Below, piece by piece: positions 1 to 54,031 of a stretch of DNA of 64,000 nucleotides. The stretch comes from Amorphochlora amoebiformis (Eukaryota; Cercozoa; Chlorarachniophyceae), in assembly GCA_054601695.1 (NCBI GenBank), contig BAAHQB010000247.1, positions 225,674 through 289,673 of the forward strand, given 5' to 3'. The notes under the pieces are model-generated. The model did not search any database and had not been told where the DNA came from. It saw nothing but the letters and a program-made list of their open reading frames with translations. A program made the position numbers and the translations under genes. Positions within the stretch are counted from its first letter, which is position 1, and each line of letters starts with the position of its first letter.

Positions 1-1906
1 GAGAAAAACTCGTCTGGAAAGGGGGTTCCCGAGATGATCCAGCGGATGGTGGAGCGCACGTTCATCATCCTCCTGAAGAAGCAGCTGGTCGACTGCTCCG
101 AGAGCGCGTCCTTCTCGAAAATTTCGTGCGCTTCGTCCAACAAGATACGCTTAAAGTGAAAGGCCTCCAGCATGGGACCGTTATGTTTGCGGTCCCGGTC
201 GTACATCTCCGCCTTCTTCTCGATGATAGACGATAGGCGTGTCTCGAACTGCTGATTGAGAAGCTCCTCCTTCTCCTCCTTGCTCTCGGCTTGAATGCTC
301 TTCCTCTCCTCCTTGGGGGTTTTGAGGTCGAACATCTTGATGTAAGCCTTATTTGTCAAGAATGTAACAGACATGATGATGACATCGGCCTCGAGAATGT
401 CCATGACACTGAGGTGCTTGAAGTTTCGCATGGTAGTAAGAGTCAGGACCTTGGTCTTCCACCCGATTGCTTGGGTAAGGTGGAAGTTGATCTGGTCCTC
501 CCACTGCTTGCAGAGGTGCGCGGGACACACGACTAACGTGGCCATTGTCCGGAGCCTCTTGTTATGCAGGATAGAGACCGTTGGTTGCGACTTTACTTCG
601 TAACGGAAAAGCTCGTTCTCGGCGTGTTCCAACATGGTGACCGTGATCATAGTCAAACTTTTGCCGAGACCCCTGAGATGAGAAAAGAGTGTAAACGAAC
701 TTCAAATTAATTATGCACCAGTCTTAAAAACATCTCGAACGTGAAAGGCATGCAGTGTTCAGGGTGTGATTGGATTTGGGGCTTACATTTCGTTGGCCAG
801 GACGCCACCCTTGTACGACACCTTCATGTTCTTGATCAGCGGGTCAGAATCCAGCGTGATGATGTTGTTCCACCGGCAGAAAGCCACCGAAGAATTCTCA
901 TAGCCTTTGGGCTTGTGTGCGTAGGTGGGCACGGCGAACGAGACGGATTTCCGGACATCAATTTCGATCCTCTGTGCCCACAGGACGGTCCGTTCTTGAT
1001 AATAATGCAAGGGGGTTCTTATCACCCTCTGTAGAGCTTTTCGAAAAGTTGAGTTCGGGAGAAGGTTCCTCTCCTCCTCCGGTGTGAGCACTTGGATGAC
1101 GGATCGCTTGTACTTCTGGTACTCGAAGGCGGTTTGGAAGAAATGAGGTGGTTTCCTGTGAACCATCTCCACCAGCTGACGGCGGACATCTAGATCGAAC
1201 GTGTCCTGGCCTCCCTTTTCAAGCCTGGGAGAATATCTTAGGTATAATGAATGATCTGCATGAAATGGAATCTGCTCACCGTTCCTGCATGGTCTTGAGA
1301 TCCACCTTGAGGGTGACAGTATCCAGCGTGGCCCACTCCTCGTTACTGAGGTACTCGAAGACGATAATAGAGAGTGGACCAACCCAATATCCGAGTGCAG
1401 AACGGATATGGTGATCAAGGACATCGAGGGCCTTCGGCCGCGTCTGCACGTGCAGCACGCCTTTCCACTTTTCGTCCTTGTACATCTTGGTGTACTCTTC
1501 GCTAAACATACCTCCAATGGGTTTGTAGACGTATTTCTTCATGCCTGAGCGGCCCTTCATGACCTCAGTCTGTACCACCCCACTCTCCAGGTCCTGTGAC
1601 ATGGAAATTTTAGCATGCACACATCAGACTCATGGAGTTGCTTTCTCAATCGAGGAAAATTCAATAAGAATTCAAATTTGGGGAAATGTCAAAAGGATTC
1701 ACCCGCTTCTCGAGGACCAGCATCCGAGGGCAGCCTTTGGATGAGTTCGATGTCGCTTCCCGTAGGGGTTCACCCGCCTCGTGCTTTCGAGACCTTTGCT
1801 TTGCTCCCGCTTCATCTATGGAATAATTTCTCTTTCGCTTCCTCATAATGTCCTTGGCCTTGAGGTCGTCGATGAAGCTAGCACGCTCGGTAGCGACGTC
1901 TTGCAT
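1..1906 (-). CDS. SNF2-family DEAH helicase/ATPase, 5' part, runs off the left edge
   Basis: Four exons on the minus strand: 1906-1703, 1593-1280, 1224-787 and 672-1 (open at the window edge). The introns are 109, 55 and 114 nt, all GT..AG with consistent phase. Exon 3 carries a Q-like motif (LHYYQERTVLWAQ) and ends GGVLANEM; exon 4 opens GLGKSLTM. Splicing therefore rebuilds the SNF2 Walker A region (family consensus GGILADEMGLGKT) across an intron. Exon 4 then shows motif Ia (LVVCPAHLCKQWEDQ), the DEAH box (LLDEAHEI) and motif III (ISGTPF). A charged, partly coiled-coil-like insert of about 100 residues separates Ia from II, as in RAD5/SHPRH-type SNF2 proteins. The expected role is an ATP-dependent dsDNA translocase in chromatin remodelling or DNA repair; the subfamily is not fixed because the C-terminal lobe is outside the window. 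The start at 1906 is the first ATG after an in-frame TGA, in a good context. It is head to head with gene A, 84 bp away. Confidence 0.87.
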
Positions 1907-1990
1907 GGTGTCGATTCAAGTATTCCCCATGGCAAAGCTGGCCAGCGAAAAATAAGATTGGAATTCTTATTGAATATTTTTACGGCAGCC
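1907..1990. promoter_or_regulatory. Short head-to-head intergenic region
   Basis: Only 84 bp separate the proposed start codons of the helicase (minus) and gene A (plus). A perfect 18-bp palindrome, cggcagccatggctgccg, overlaps the plus start codon at about 1984-2001. A shared bidirectional promoter is inferred from geometry; no TATA box or initiator is obvious. Confidence 0.35.
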
Positions 1991-16409
<14,419 letters not shown>

Positions 16410-16770
16410 AATCAACAACACGATCAAACATGAACAACGCGATGAACAACATCAACAGCACGATCAACAACATGAACAACACGATAAACAACACCAACAG
16501 CACGATGAACAACGCGATGAATAACGCGATGAACAACATCAAAAGCACGATCAACAACATGAACAACACGATAAACAACACCAACAGCACGATGAACAAC
16601 GCGATGAATAACGCGATGAACAACACCAACAGCATGATGAACAACATGAACATCGATGAACAACACCAACAGCATGATGAACAACATGAACATCGATGAA
16701 CAACACCAACAGCATGATGAACATTATGATGAACAACACGATGAACTTCAACATCAAAAGATAAACAACA

Positions 16771-16817
<47 letters not shown>

Positions 16818-17191
16818 ATGTATATATATATATATGTGTGTATATCGCACAGATGTGTAGATTGAAGAACAGTAACATGTTTCCAAGGGTGTGAAGAAGG
16901 ATGGCGTAGATAAGCCTTGATCATGTTGATGTTCATATGTGAAGAAGGATGACATAGATAAAGCTTGATCATGTTGATGTTCATATGTGAAGAAGGATGA
17001 CGTAGATAAGCCTTGATGATGTTGATGTTGATATGTGAAGAAGGATGAGGATGACGTAGATAAGCCTTGATGACGTTGATGTTCATATAGTTCATCGTGT
17101 TGTTCATCATGCTCTTCATGCTCTTCATCGTCTTGTTCAGCATACACACATATAAATATACATACATACATATATATATATATGTGTATGT

Positions 17192-17234
<43 letters not shown>

Positions 17235-17247
17235 GTATGTATATTTG

Positions 17248-17292
<45 letters not shown>

Positions 17293-17521
17293 ATATATAT
17301 ATATATATATATATACAAAGTACATACAATGTACTCACGTGCGCAAATGCATTAAACACATTCAAAAAATGTGTAAGTGTATGCTGTGTACATTTATTCA
17401 AAAATGTGTAAGTGTATGCTGTGTACAATAAATGTACAAAATGAGCATTCATTCATATGTACATTGCAAAAATCGAATAGATCATCAATCACATACACAC
17501 ACACACACACATATATATATG

Positions 17522-17586
<65 letters not shown>

Positions 17587-17660
17587 GTTCATATGTATTA
17601 TACATTTTCCTTTTATTTGTGTAGTATCCATGTCATACTATTTTATATTTATGCATACAT

Positions 17661-17732
<72 letters not shown>
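16410..17732. repeat. Spacer between genes A and B: AAC-rich array, 60-bp minisatellite, (TA)n
   Basis: 16410-16760 is a tandem array of 'cgatgaacaac', 'caacagcacgat' and similar words that continues directly from the His/Gln codons of gene A exon 19. 16905-17090 holds about four units of roughly 60 bp ('gaaggatgacgtagataagc'). 17160-17320 and 17510-17730 are TA-rich. 17345-17430 carries a direct repeat with 'atgtgtaagtgtatgctgtg'. No gene is seen. Confidence 0.8.
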
Positions 17733-20417
<2,685 letters not shown>

Positions 20418-20436
<19 letters not shown>

Positions 20437-20690
20437 CCAGAAACCTAGGAAACATCTCGATGGCCAGAAACATATCGATGGCCAGAAACATATCGATGAC
20501 CAGAAACATATCCTAGATTCCTAGATATCGATGGCCACAAACATATCGATGACCAGAAACATATCCTAGATTCCTAGATATCACGATGACCACAAACATG
20601 TCGATGACCAGAAACATATCCTACGCGATGACCAGAAACATATATATCGATGACCACTACATCGATGACCAGAAACATATATCGATGACC
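20418..20690 (+). repeat. 18-bp minisatellite containing the gene B stop codon
   Basis: Unit ccagaaacatatcgatga, about a dozen copies with insertions ('tcctagattcctagatatc'). The first copy is the last coding unit of gene B (Pro-Glu-Thr-Tyr-Arg-stop). Other copies have TGG instead of TGA at the stop position. Confidence 0.88.
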
Positions 20691-20699
20691 TATCGATTA

Positions 20700-21250
20700 G
20701 TCATCGTAAGTTAATTTAAGCAAGTAATACTCAATCAGATCTACTAGATCTAGTTAACTAGCTAACTACCGTACAACAACTTCGCATCAATGATTTTGCG
20801 TTCAATTTACTATGTGCATGAACCCGGATCCATGTGCACTATCGATAACTAGATAATAGTCTCTGACTATCTAGCTATATCTAGACTATATCTAGAGTCT
20901 AGAGAGGACATATATATATCTAGTACATGTATAACAAGATAACAACACGAATCTACACGATAGATCTGCACGATACTAAGTTCATAGCTAGTCTAGTCAC
21001 TCTAGTGTAAAATCTAATTAAACTAGCTAGTGGTAAAATTAAGCTGTGGACTCTAAATATCTCTAGTGTACTAAAGTTGTATATACGCACCAATGAAATA
21101 GCCGATGAGACAAGTGACAAGTCATGCATACATAGGTATTACATACTACGTACACTACTAGTACCTAGAGTACTAATGAATCAGTAATGATTGTGGTTTA
21201 GTGTCCAGTTAATGTAGGCTATTATGTTATGTAGCCGTTGAAGGTTTATT
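20700..21250. other. CTAG-rich island 1
   Basis: By eye about 15 CTAG tetranucleotides between 20740 and 21060 (random expectation about 1-2), with many nested short palindromes (tctagatctag-like, aactagctaac). No frame and no repeat unit. Abrupt contrast with the TA tracts. Confidence 0.7.
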
Positions 21251-21311
21251 ATAATTATGACTAGAATGAGTACATGAATCAAAGAATAAAAAGGTATATA
21301 TATATATATCT

Positions 21312-21349
<38 letters not shown>

Positions 21350-21350
21350 C

Positions 21351-21385
<35 letters not shown>

Positions 21386-21695
21386 GTCCATAATGTGGAT
21401 ATCATCTATAGAATATAAAAATATTTTTACATTCGTATGTAGTTTAAGAGTTTATATATTTCCATTTGTATGTAGTTAAGTAGATTAAGGTTTTCTTGGC
21501 AATGAAAAAGATGTTAACTTTCAAGCGGCATCAACAATTTAAATATCGAAATTTACTGAAGACCAGCCACTGCAACCAAACAAAGGCTTTGTGTTTGGGC
21601 TAGTCTTGGGTTTGAGTTTCGGGTTGGAAAAGGGTTTGGTATCTTGGTAAGTGGGTAGAGAGCATCATATCGTGGATAGATATTTTGTATTATGG

Positions 21696-22334
21696 ATGGT
21701 ACTCAGGTTATACGGACGGGTTATAATTGAAATAAGTACGACATATCGTACCCTTGATTGTAGAAATAGTGAGTTGGGTTGGTATTTATGCAATCTTGTA
21801 GATCTGGAGTTGAGGGCGCAGACACTTGATGGATGTATCACTAGATTCCTGGAGACTCACAAGGCAAGTTAAGGTTCAATGTTTGCCTCGATTTGTTCTA
21901 GGTGCTCTTGTACAAGCCCGAATGGGTCCACGGGCCGAGGAGTATGGCTTGGGCATAAACTTATATGGAAAGCCGCTGTCTACGATTTTGGAGTTAATAG
22001 CACGCTACTATGCAGGCATTGGGTACGTAGGATAATCATTTGGTGCTTTTCGTGCGTGTTTGTTATGACGAAAGCTGTCTTGAATATTTTGAATTCGAGT
22101 TTAAATAATCTGACGCAAAAATTGAAATATGTACCTGCACAAACGAGAGTAATACACTACGGAACTTGATGTTTAAACAAAAAGAAAAAAAAAGATATAC
22201 AGGTTGTTTGAGTACGGTTTCGTAGGCGGGTTCCGTTCCGGAGGCAATTGAAGGACCGTAACATGTTACGACCTGTCGACTGGATGCAAGTGCTCCACGA
22301 GAAAAAATTGCCCAACGTCCACGTTAAGGGTTGA
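21696..22334 (+). pseudogene. Possible coding fragment, doubtful
   Basis: Protein-like frames appear in order: one around 21790-21867 (LELRAQTLDGCITRFLETHK), one at 21902-22028 (ALVQARMGPRAEEYG... STILELIARYYAGIG) and one at 22226-22334 (DRNMLRPVDWMQVLHEKKLP, then TGA). They can be joined in phase with a donor at 22029 (gtacgt) and an acceptor at 22225. The first join, however, needs a 34-nt intron, shorter than any other here, so a frameshifted relic is equally likely. No family is recognised. Confidence 0.22.
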
Positions 22335-22609
22335 GAACAAACAAACAAATGAAAAAATAAAAGCGTTATCCACAACTATTTTGAAAATGCACACCTAGAT
22401 GAAAATAATAGCGGATGGGATAGCAGGATTGTACTGTTAGCGACTACCTAGACAGGCTACCTCTCTTTTTAAATTCGGTACATCCAAGAGAAAAGAGATG
22501 TAAGCAATACAGGTTGTGGAGATACTAATACTCCCCTCTTCGTGGCGCCTTTGCTTCAACGTTGTCACGCTGGAATGTATATTCAACCCGTAAGTGTTAT
22601 TTTCTAGAA

Positions 22610-22617
22610 TATATATG

Positions 22618-22689
<72 letters not shown>

Positions 22690-22774
22690 CATAACATACA
22701 TATTGTATAAGGTGTGTGTCGCCTCAAGAAAATTGTTTATATCGTTTATATATATATATATATAGATATATACA

Positions 22775-22832
<58 letters not shown>

Positions 22833-22926
22833 ATGTGTATTCTTGGATGTATATATATGATTAAATATACATAAAAACATATATACATATGAATATATAT
22901 ATATATATATATATATAATATACAAT

Positions 22927-22986
<60 letters not shown>

Positions 22987-22992
22987 TATATA
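22610..22992. repeat. (TA)n tract
   Basis: TA-rich spacer 3' of the Asp-rich minus-strand gene. No exon candidate. Confidence 0.9.
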
Positions 22993-24336
22993 TCAAGATA
23001 TATATATCATATGCATTTTCATGTTCTGGTTATGAATATACCGTAGTGAATGTAAAATATAGAAACCTGGAGATTCTGCATGGGTTGGAGTGTGTTTGTC
23101 TCGGTTGATGCCTCGATTGATGCCTCGATTGATGTTGATCTTTCCTCGATTAATGCTACTCTTCTCTCGATTGATGTTAATCTTCTCTCGATTGATGTTG
23201 ATCTTGTCAGCAATGGGCTTTCCAACACCATGAACCCCAGCATGAGCAAAACGGGCGGTCGAATCAGTTTGGGAAACGTGCTTGGGTGTAATTGGTATTG
23301 GACGATTAGTATGGTGCTTGGTCGGCGTGATGAGGAGCGGGGTTGGGGTGATCGGGGCCTTAGTCGGCGTGTCGATTGTGATCGGGGTCGGGCAATGATC
23401 GAAGGACATGATGAGATTGGTAAAGATCTTGGGCCTTCCAAATGCCACGTTTTGCTTGGATTGTTTTTGAGGTTGGGTGTTGGGGTGGTTAAGATGTAAA
23501 TATGGGGTTGCAAGCCCTTTGCGAAGGCCGACGGCGGTAGCATCGTCTCGGTCGTCCAAGTCATCGTCGAAGTCATCCCCCAAGTCATCGTCCATGTCAT
23601 CTCCCAAATCGCCGTCCAAGTCATCGCCCAGGTCATCGTCAAGGTCGTTGTCTATTTCGTCGTCTAGTTCGTCGTCTTCGCCTCGGTCTCGGTCTCGATA
23701 TCGGTCTCGGCTTTCTCCATCATGATGTTCATCGAATCGGTGCCCAAGCTGTACAATATCGTCAAGACGTATGGCATCGGTGTCTTGAGTTGTATCACTA
23801 CAGTACGGCTCGTCAGTGGTGTGGACGTCCACATGGTCGACGGACCATAGAGTAAGATCATTAGATTGAGATGGAGACTCGGCGCGCCGTGCAGTACTCT
23901 GCCTAAGCCAAGTGTTGCAGTCGGAGGCTGCGGTCTTGGCTTCGTATTGGTTGGTTCTGTTGTTGAAAACAGAGACAGATGCGGTAAAAGGAACGCGACT
24001 TGGTTGGAAATTGTGTAAATCGCGGATGCCCAATTCTACGAAAGATTCAGTGATGGAGCCCAGGAAGAGCTGAGGCGGGGAGGATTCGACGTTTGTGTTC
24101 CTCGAAGCGATACCGGCGTCCGAGGAAGCCATGTGTGGCAGGGTACAATTTGCGGTCATCCTTTGGGCGAATCGGCGAGCTTGTCGGGATTCGCTGCGCA
24201 GCGTGGGGACCCCAGATACTTGCTCTTGAGCGTGTGCTTGCCGCCGTGATCTTGAGCGCAGCCAGCTTATGATTCTACGACGTGGTATGCAGTATGGGCG
24301 CTTGAGGTTTCGCGTGCGCCTGGTCTTAGCGTCCAT
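22993..24336 (-). CDS. Asp-rich, basic-N-terminus protein of unknown function (447 aa)
   Basis: One open frame from the ATG at 24336 to the stop at 22993. The N-terminal 60 residues are Arg-rich (MDAKTRRTRNLKRP, then clusters such as RSRSRR), suggesting nuclear or nucleic-acid binding. The middle holds a 45-residue Asp block of the DDDLGDDLDGD type, preceded by a DRYRDRDRG repeat. The C-terminal part is Pro/Thr-rich and then shows an INREKININRE repeat with RGINRGINR. No catalytic domain is seen. The frame is also open upstream to 24489 without an ATG, so an upstream exon is possible. A GT after ctccag near 23070 could splice the last residues away. It is divergent from the gene at 24864. Confidence 0.5.
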   Translation of the reverse strand: MDAKTRRTRNLKRPYCIPRRRIISWLRSRSRRQAHAQEQVSGVPTLRSESRQARRFAQRMTANCTLPHMASSDAGIASRNTNVESSPPQLFLGSITESFVELGIRDLHNFQPSRVPFTASVSVFNNRTNQYEAKTAASDCNTWLRQSTARRAESPSQSNDLTLWSVDHVDVHTTDEPYCSDTTQDTDAIRLDDIVQLGHRFDEHHDGESRDRYRDRDRGEDDELDDEIDNDLDDDLGDDLDGDLGDDMDDDLGDDFDDDLDDRDDATAVGLRKGLATPYLHLNHPNTQPQKQSKQNVAFGRPKIFTNLIMSFDHCPTPITIDTPTKAPITPTPLLITPTKHHTNRPIPITPKHVSQTDSTARFAHAGVHGVGKPIADKININREKININREKSSINRGKININRGINRGINRDKHTPTHAESPGFYILHSLRYIHNQNMKMHMIYIS

Positions 24337-24744
24337 CTTAATGAGGACTATTCGTTTGTCGCAGGAAGGAACACACTTGTCCGCGCGCGCGGTGATGCCG
24401 ACGACAACGGTGGCGGACAGATTCCAGCGACACGTGACGATTTTCGGCCACGCGCCGTTCAAAAAGACCACGCTTCTCGTTCTACACAACCTCTAGTACT
24501 CTATGCCGATTGTGCTCGCGGTAGCTGTCGTTACATTTCATAAGTCGTCGTTACGTCCCGAAAAGCGGTTTCTTACTCTGAGGGTTATACAGATTCTCCA
24601 ATATCGTGCCAAATTACCCAAATCGCCAACAAAAAGTTGTCAAAAATAATTGTTATATTTATTCGGCTTTGATGGTTTTGAAGATGGCTCTTGGGGTACC
24701 GGCTCTCAGGTAGACAATCGGCCCAGAAAAGGCAATATCGCCAA

Positions 24745-24765
24745 AACATTATATAAAGCTAACAC
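24745..24765 (+). promoter_or_regulatory. TATA-like element upstream of the gene at 24864
   Basis: acattatataaagctaac contains TATATAAAG about 110 bp before the proposed start codon, in sequence that is otherwise not TA-repetitive. Function is inferred from position only. Confidence 0.35.
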
Positions 24766-24863
24766 TCCTAAAAAGTCGGCAACAATTCGACCCACTGACG
24801 CTTGTGCACTTCCGCGCACCGCCTACAACCTACAGCACCCAGCTCTATTTACACGCATCTCTG

Positions 24864-25649
24864 ATGGGTCGCCAGCGAAGAGCGAGGTCCTGCACGTTCG
24901 ATCGCCCAACGTGCGTCCCGAGGCGGCGGGAAATGGAAAGATTTGTACGTGGAAAGTTCAGAAAATTGGGTCGAGTTCGAATCCACAGTCAAAGCCCCTG
25001 TGCACTCCTGCACGCCCGGCCCGAGGCGAGCATCGTCACCGGATCAGTTCCTGGGACATCACAGAGAGTGACAGCGACCCAGCCAAATTCCCGTTTGTCC
25101 ACAACATTTACCCGCAGCGTATCCCCGGCATTTCTCAACAATGTGTCGCGCCTTAGCCTAGGTCTGCTTGCGTCGCAGTCGCTCGATTTCAAGGCCACCG
25201 AGTGCGCGACGCCTCCCAAGGTCCCTTCAGGTCTCTTCGATGGACACACGGCATTCCACGCTCCAGTCGCTGGAGTCGCTGGAAGGAATGCCTCCCGAGG
25301 GACTTGGTCACCTGTGGACACCAAATCGGATACGTCGCCAATCATCTTTAAGGCTCGAAACGACGACCCCGATACCGACTCCCGTCCTACCTTTACGACC
25401 AACCTCCGCGACGTCGCCAAAGGCTTCGTCACCAAGCCCAAACCTCGCCGACTCAGCTTTGACAACCTGCCCGAATTGTACCCCATCGCCGCTCTTAGTC
25501 ATTCCTCGACCGCTTCTTCAGGCGCTTCCACCAGCTCTGCATTCGGCGCCACCACTACCCCCAGCGCACGATCCACGGCGAGCAGAGTGGAGATGGATGA
25601 TATTGGGAGACGCAACAAGTTTAAACCGAAGCGCTGGGCGTCGATCTGA
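24864..25649 (+). CDS. Gene D: basic Ser/Thr/Pro-rich protein of unknown function (261 aa)
   Basis: A single exon from the first ATG in the frame (24864) to TGA at 25649. The frame is open further 5' but has no ATG there. The N terminus is strongly basic (MGRQRRARSCTF, later RRREMERFVRGKFRK), resembling a bipartite nuclear localisation signal. The body is Ser/Thr/Pro-rich with short conserved-looking stretches (PIIFKARNDDPDTDSRP, PKPRRLSFDNLPELYPIA). It ends RRNKFKPKRWASI. RRLSF looks like a basophilic-kinase site. Codon third positions are GC-rich, unlike the flanks. A second frame (24650-25156) overlaps but reads less like protein. No domain is recognised. It is head to head with the Asp-rich gene. 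Confidence 0.55.
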   Translation: MGRQRRARSCTFDRPTCVPRRREMERFVRGKFRKLGRVRIHSQSPCALLHARPEASIVTGSVPGTSQRVTATQPNSRLSTTFTRSVSPAFLNNVSRLSLGLLASQSLDFKATECATPPKVPSGLFDGHTAFHAPVAGVAGRNASRGTWSPVDTKSDTSPIIFKARNDDPDTDSRPTFTTNLRDVAKGFVTKPKPRRLSFDNLPELYPIAALSHSSTASSGASTSSAFGATTTPSARSTASRVEMDDIGRRNKFKPKRWASI

Positions 25650-25982
25650 CTTCAAAATTCATATCGTAAAAGTGTAAATTCTCATTCTCATTCGTCTCCA
25701 GAGGTTTATTAACGAGACCAATCGACAACTCGAACGAGAGACGCTCCAAGAAAAACAAAATGTTATGTACGCATTCTACCCAATCAGATTTTATCTTAAT
25801 TTCAAAAAAATGTTTTTCAGTTATCCTTTTCCTAGGCATATCCCTTCGAGGTATGTTTATAGTTTACTTGATCACATTCGGCTTCTTCGACAGGCTAACC
25901 AATTTTTTCGAATTCTTCATTTTTCGACTCTTTTCACTTACTTTTTTTCTATCATTGCTTTATATTCATGTATACTTGTATG

Positions 25983-26028
<46 letters not shown>

Positions 26029-27150
26029 AAATTATATATGTGTATATATATTATTTACAAGTAATGGCCTTTTTTTCCTACCCTATTTTTATCAAGACGA
26101 TTTCTTTTTAAATATCACAACTGCATATATAAATCTCCGACTTGAAAAAAATAAAAATAGACTAACAACCACTCGTGTGGTGACCGCTTCATCTGTTGAA
26201 TAAAAAACTGAACTGAAGAGAGGATCCTAGCCTCCTCCCGCCGCCTTGTTCGCATTGCCATCAGGCGCGAGCGGGTAATTCGGAATTCACATAAAATGTG
26301 AATTTGGGTAGTGATATCAGATATGCTCATGTAAGATATGCATAGCCCCCTAGGAGCGGTCCCATGTGAGTCAAGTGACCTCCTAGTTCTACCCCAGTAT
26401 ATACAAACACCACTAGGATCCCGTGACGCACCCCGGTTACCCCGACCCACGTACAGCTAGACCAAAGCTCATATGCGGATTCCAGGCACGTCCCAAATCA
26501 ATAAGCCGCTGTCTCTTGTCTGGCTCAACACTAATTATTTCTACCAACCTGCACAAATTTAAACGCGTCTACGAGTTTAACACGTCTAGCTCTTGCACCG
26601 CGGACATCGATTCTCTATTAACCAGCTTAATTTTCATGCTCTGTGTGTCCGCCGGCTAGCCCAGACGTCTCGACGCCACTCGTGTTCCTTGGGACCCCGT
26701 AATTTTTGAGTTACACGTATTCTAGTATTAGATCGTCATGCACATATACCTTGAAAGTCAAGTTTCTAAAAAGCTCCGTCATGTAAAATTCTGCGTATAC
26801 CGTAGTTAGATGATATCGTATAAAGGCTAGATCTAGTAAATGTATCTAGCGTACATAGTCTAGATAGAGATTATATGCGACATAGATAGTTGATCGAATT
26901 AGCTGGAATCGTCTATAGTATATATATGTAAACTCGAGAAACTCTTATACTCACTAGACTCTAGATCTATATATAGAATTATAGATATCTAGATACAATC
27001 GATTATAGAAACTAGTTACATGTTCATATGAATAGTTAGCTAGACCGTGGCAGACCAGTAGTGGACCGAAGTCACCGAACTACACCTACACACGCTCTAG
27101 ACGCTACTGTCCAGCTGATTCATATACGCGCGCATGATATATATATTATA

Positions 27151-27189
<39 letters not shown>

Positions 27190-27275
27190 TATGTGCTAGT
27201 ATATATATATATATTCTATGATATGCATGATATTTATACTATGATATATATCGTGGTGTATATATATATATATCA

Positions 27276-27370
<95 letters not shown>

Positions 27371-28076
27371 ATATATCATATATTATACTAGTTATATCTA
27401 GTCTAGCTAGTTTATATGTATATGTATATACTAGTATACTCACCGAGTATATCTCTATACTATAGATTCTATAAAAATATATATATTCTAGATATTTGTA
27501 TAGTATTCTGGCCTAAATTTCTAGGTATATATAATATTGCATGTATATATATATATACATGTGTTAGTCCCAATGTCATAATTATCATGATCAGCTAGCA
27601 CAGATTCATAATCACTACGGGCCAACTAGGCCAATCTAGATATATACTAGAGGTAATACTAGTGTAAAACTAGTCTCTTTTATTGTAAATAGTAAGTTAC
27701 TAGCCTGCATGCATGATCCATCCAATTCCCCTGATACTAGTGATAAGGCTATGATTTATGAAATGATGATAATGACCTAGATGACAACTAGATCTACTGG
27801 TAGATCCAAATATCTACTACATCTAGACCAAGTCTTTAGATTCCATTTATATTCACATGCACAAACACACATCAACATAAAGCCATATATATTTATATAT
27901 ACACTAAGTGTATGATATTTCTAAATATATGTATGCAAATCATATGATTATGGACAGAAGGGAAAAACTGTTGAGATATGACAACATTTAAAAGTGCCGT
28001 GCAGAAGTACTACGACTAGTGAATACTAGTGATGTCCCACACGTACGTACGTGACCGTACGTCCGTCCTCGAGTCC
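25650..28076. other. Gene-poor spacer with CTAG-rich island 2
   Basis: 25650-26210 is AT/pyrimidine-rich. 26210-26720 is unique mid-GC sequence, possibly a mobile-element relic, with stops in all frames. 26780-27850 is CTAG-rich (ctagatctag, actagactctagatct) and interrupted by (TA)n at 27140-27370. I see no gene. Confidence 0.6.
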
Positions 28077-37600
<9,524 letters not shown>

Positions 37601-37623
37601 CTATACATACATACAATACAATA

Positions 37624-37680
<57 letters not shown>

Positions 37681-37684
37681 ATAC

Positions 37685-37716
<32 letters not shown>

Positions 37717-37754
37717 TATTATATAGGTATATATTTAATATAATATATACACAC

Positions 37755-37798
<44 letters not shown>

Positions 37799-37802
37799 TT
37801 GT

Positions 37803-37834
<32 letters not shown>

Positions 37835-37844
37835 ATATAATATA

Positions 37845-37891
<47 letters not shown>

Positions 37892-38092
37892 TATATTTAT
37901 ATATATACATATATTTATATGTGTGTGTGTGTGTACACATGTGTATATTTATATTATATATATGATGTATATACATGCATATATTATTATATATTATAAT
38001 ATATTATATACATATATATATATATATATGCATATATTATAAATGCATAATATATCTAATATTATTATATATATATATATATATATATATAA

Positions 38093-38139
<47 letters not shown>

Positions 38140-38382
38140 TTATTTATTTATTTACGTATGTAAGTACACTCATGTGCACATGTGAACTTATAGAGCATTA
38201 AGGCTAGTCATTGCTATTGTGTCAGGGTTAGGGTTAGAGGGTTAGGGTTAGTCTGAGGTTAGGTTATGCCTGTTAAGGTTGGTAGTGTGGGTTCGGTTAG
38301 TGATTTGATTTTTTTTGGATAGGTTTCGGCATAATGATAATCCAGGTGATAATCCAGGTGATAATCCAGGTGATTATCGAGC
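37601..38382. repeat. (TA)n spacer with a short TTAGGG block
   Basis: 37625-38145 is TA-rich. At 38222-38255 'gggttagggttagagggttagggttag' contains about four telomere-type units. 38336-38385 carries a 16-bp unit ccaggtgataat(aatt) three to four times. Confidence 0.8.
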
Positions 38383-38757
38383 TCATTTTCGGGAGATTTG
38401 TAGATAGATGATTTTGATACAGGTGTTTCTAACCAGGTCTTCCGGAAGTTCGAATGCTTCCCGGTCTAGGCCTTTTTTGATTGTCAAGGTACATGTTCGA
38501 CGACAAAAGAATATAGCATAGTGTCAGTTAAGAATGATATGTGAAGAATGCGCGGAAGTACCTTGGTCGTCCATGATTTGTTTGACAACGGTTTCGAGAA
38601 TGTGGATCTGGTTGGTTTGGGCCGCTTTGGCAAGGCGTTGTTGATCATCGTCGTCGACCATTTCCAAAAGAAGAACGCCAATCTCGCGAGCCTGCGGCAA
38701 ATCGACGTTCTCCCCTGCCACGCTGAGAATTAAGTGCCTGATGCTCTCGGTGTCCAT
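38383..38757 (-). CDS. Gene G: two-exon gene, 94-aa protein of unknown function
   Basis: Exons 38757-38562 and 38471-38383, intron 90 nt, phase 1, GT..AG, total 285 nt. The ATG at 38757 follows an in-frame TGA 18 codons upstream. The protein starts MDTESIRHLILSVAGENVDL, continues with a likely helical segment (REIGVLLLEMVDDDDQQRLA) and ends in FELPEDLVRN plus a hydrophobic tail (IKIIYLQISRK). A donor after EDL (gttaga) could lead to further exons, so the C terminus is uncertain. No family is recognised. Head to head with gene H, with 153 bp between start codons. Confidence 0.6.
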
Positions 38758-38910
38758 GCCAAAGCTTCGTCCGGGTAGAAGGGACAGTGGTCACTGGGAG
38801 TCAGTGACACAGGCGGAACACGTGTATATACATATTTAATTTGGGCAGAATTACCCAAAGCTCAACCACACGATTGAGAACCTTCCCTGCACGCGCTCGG
38901 GAGCAGCGCC

Positions 38911-54031
<15,121 letters not shown>

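Noticed and set aside
24650-25156. Alternative 168-residue frame overlapping gene D
   Set aside because: Shorter, with less regular codon use; the gene D frame has GC-rich third positions and a coherent basic/Ser-rich composition.
26210-26720. LTR retrotransposon remnant
   Set aside because: No matching second LTR, primer-binding site or pol-like frame found by eye; only composition suggests it.
38548-38733. Plus-strand frame opposite gene G
   Set aside because: The minus strand has a start codon, a phase-matched intron and a stop; the plus frame has no exon borders.
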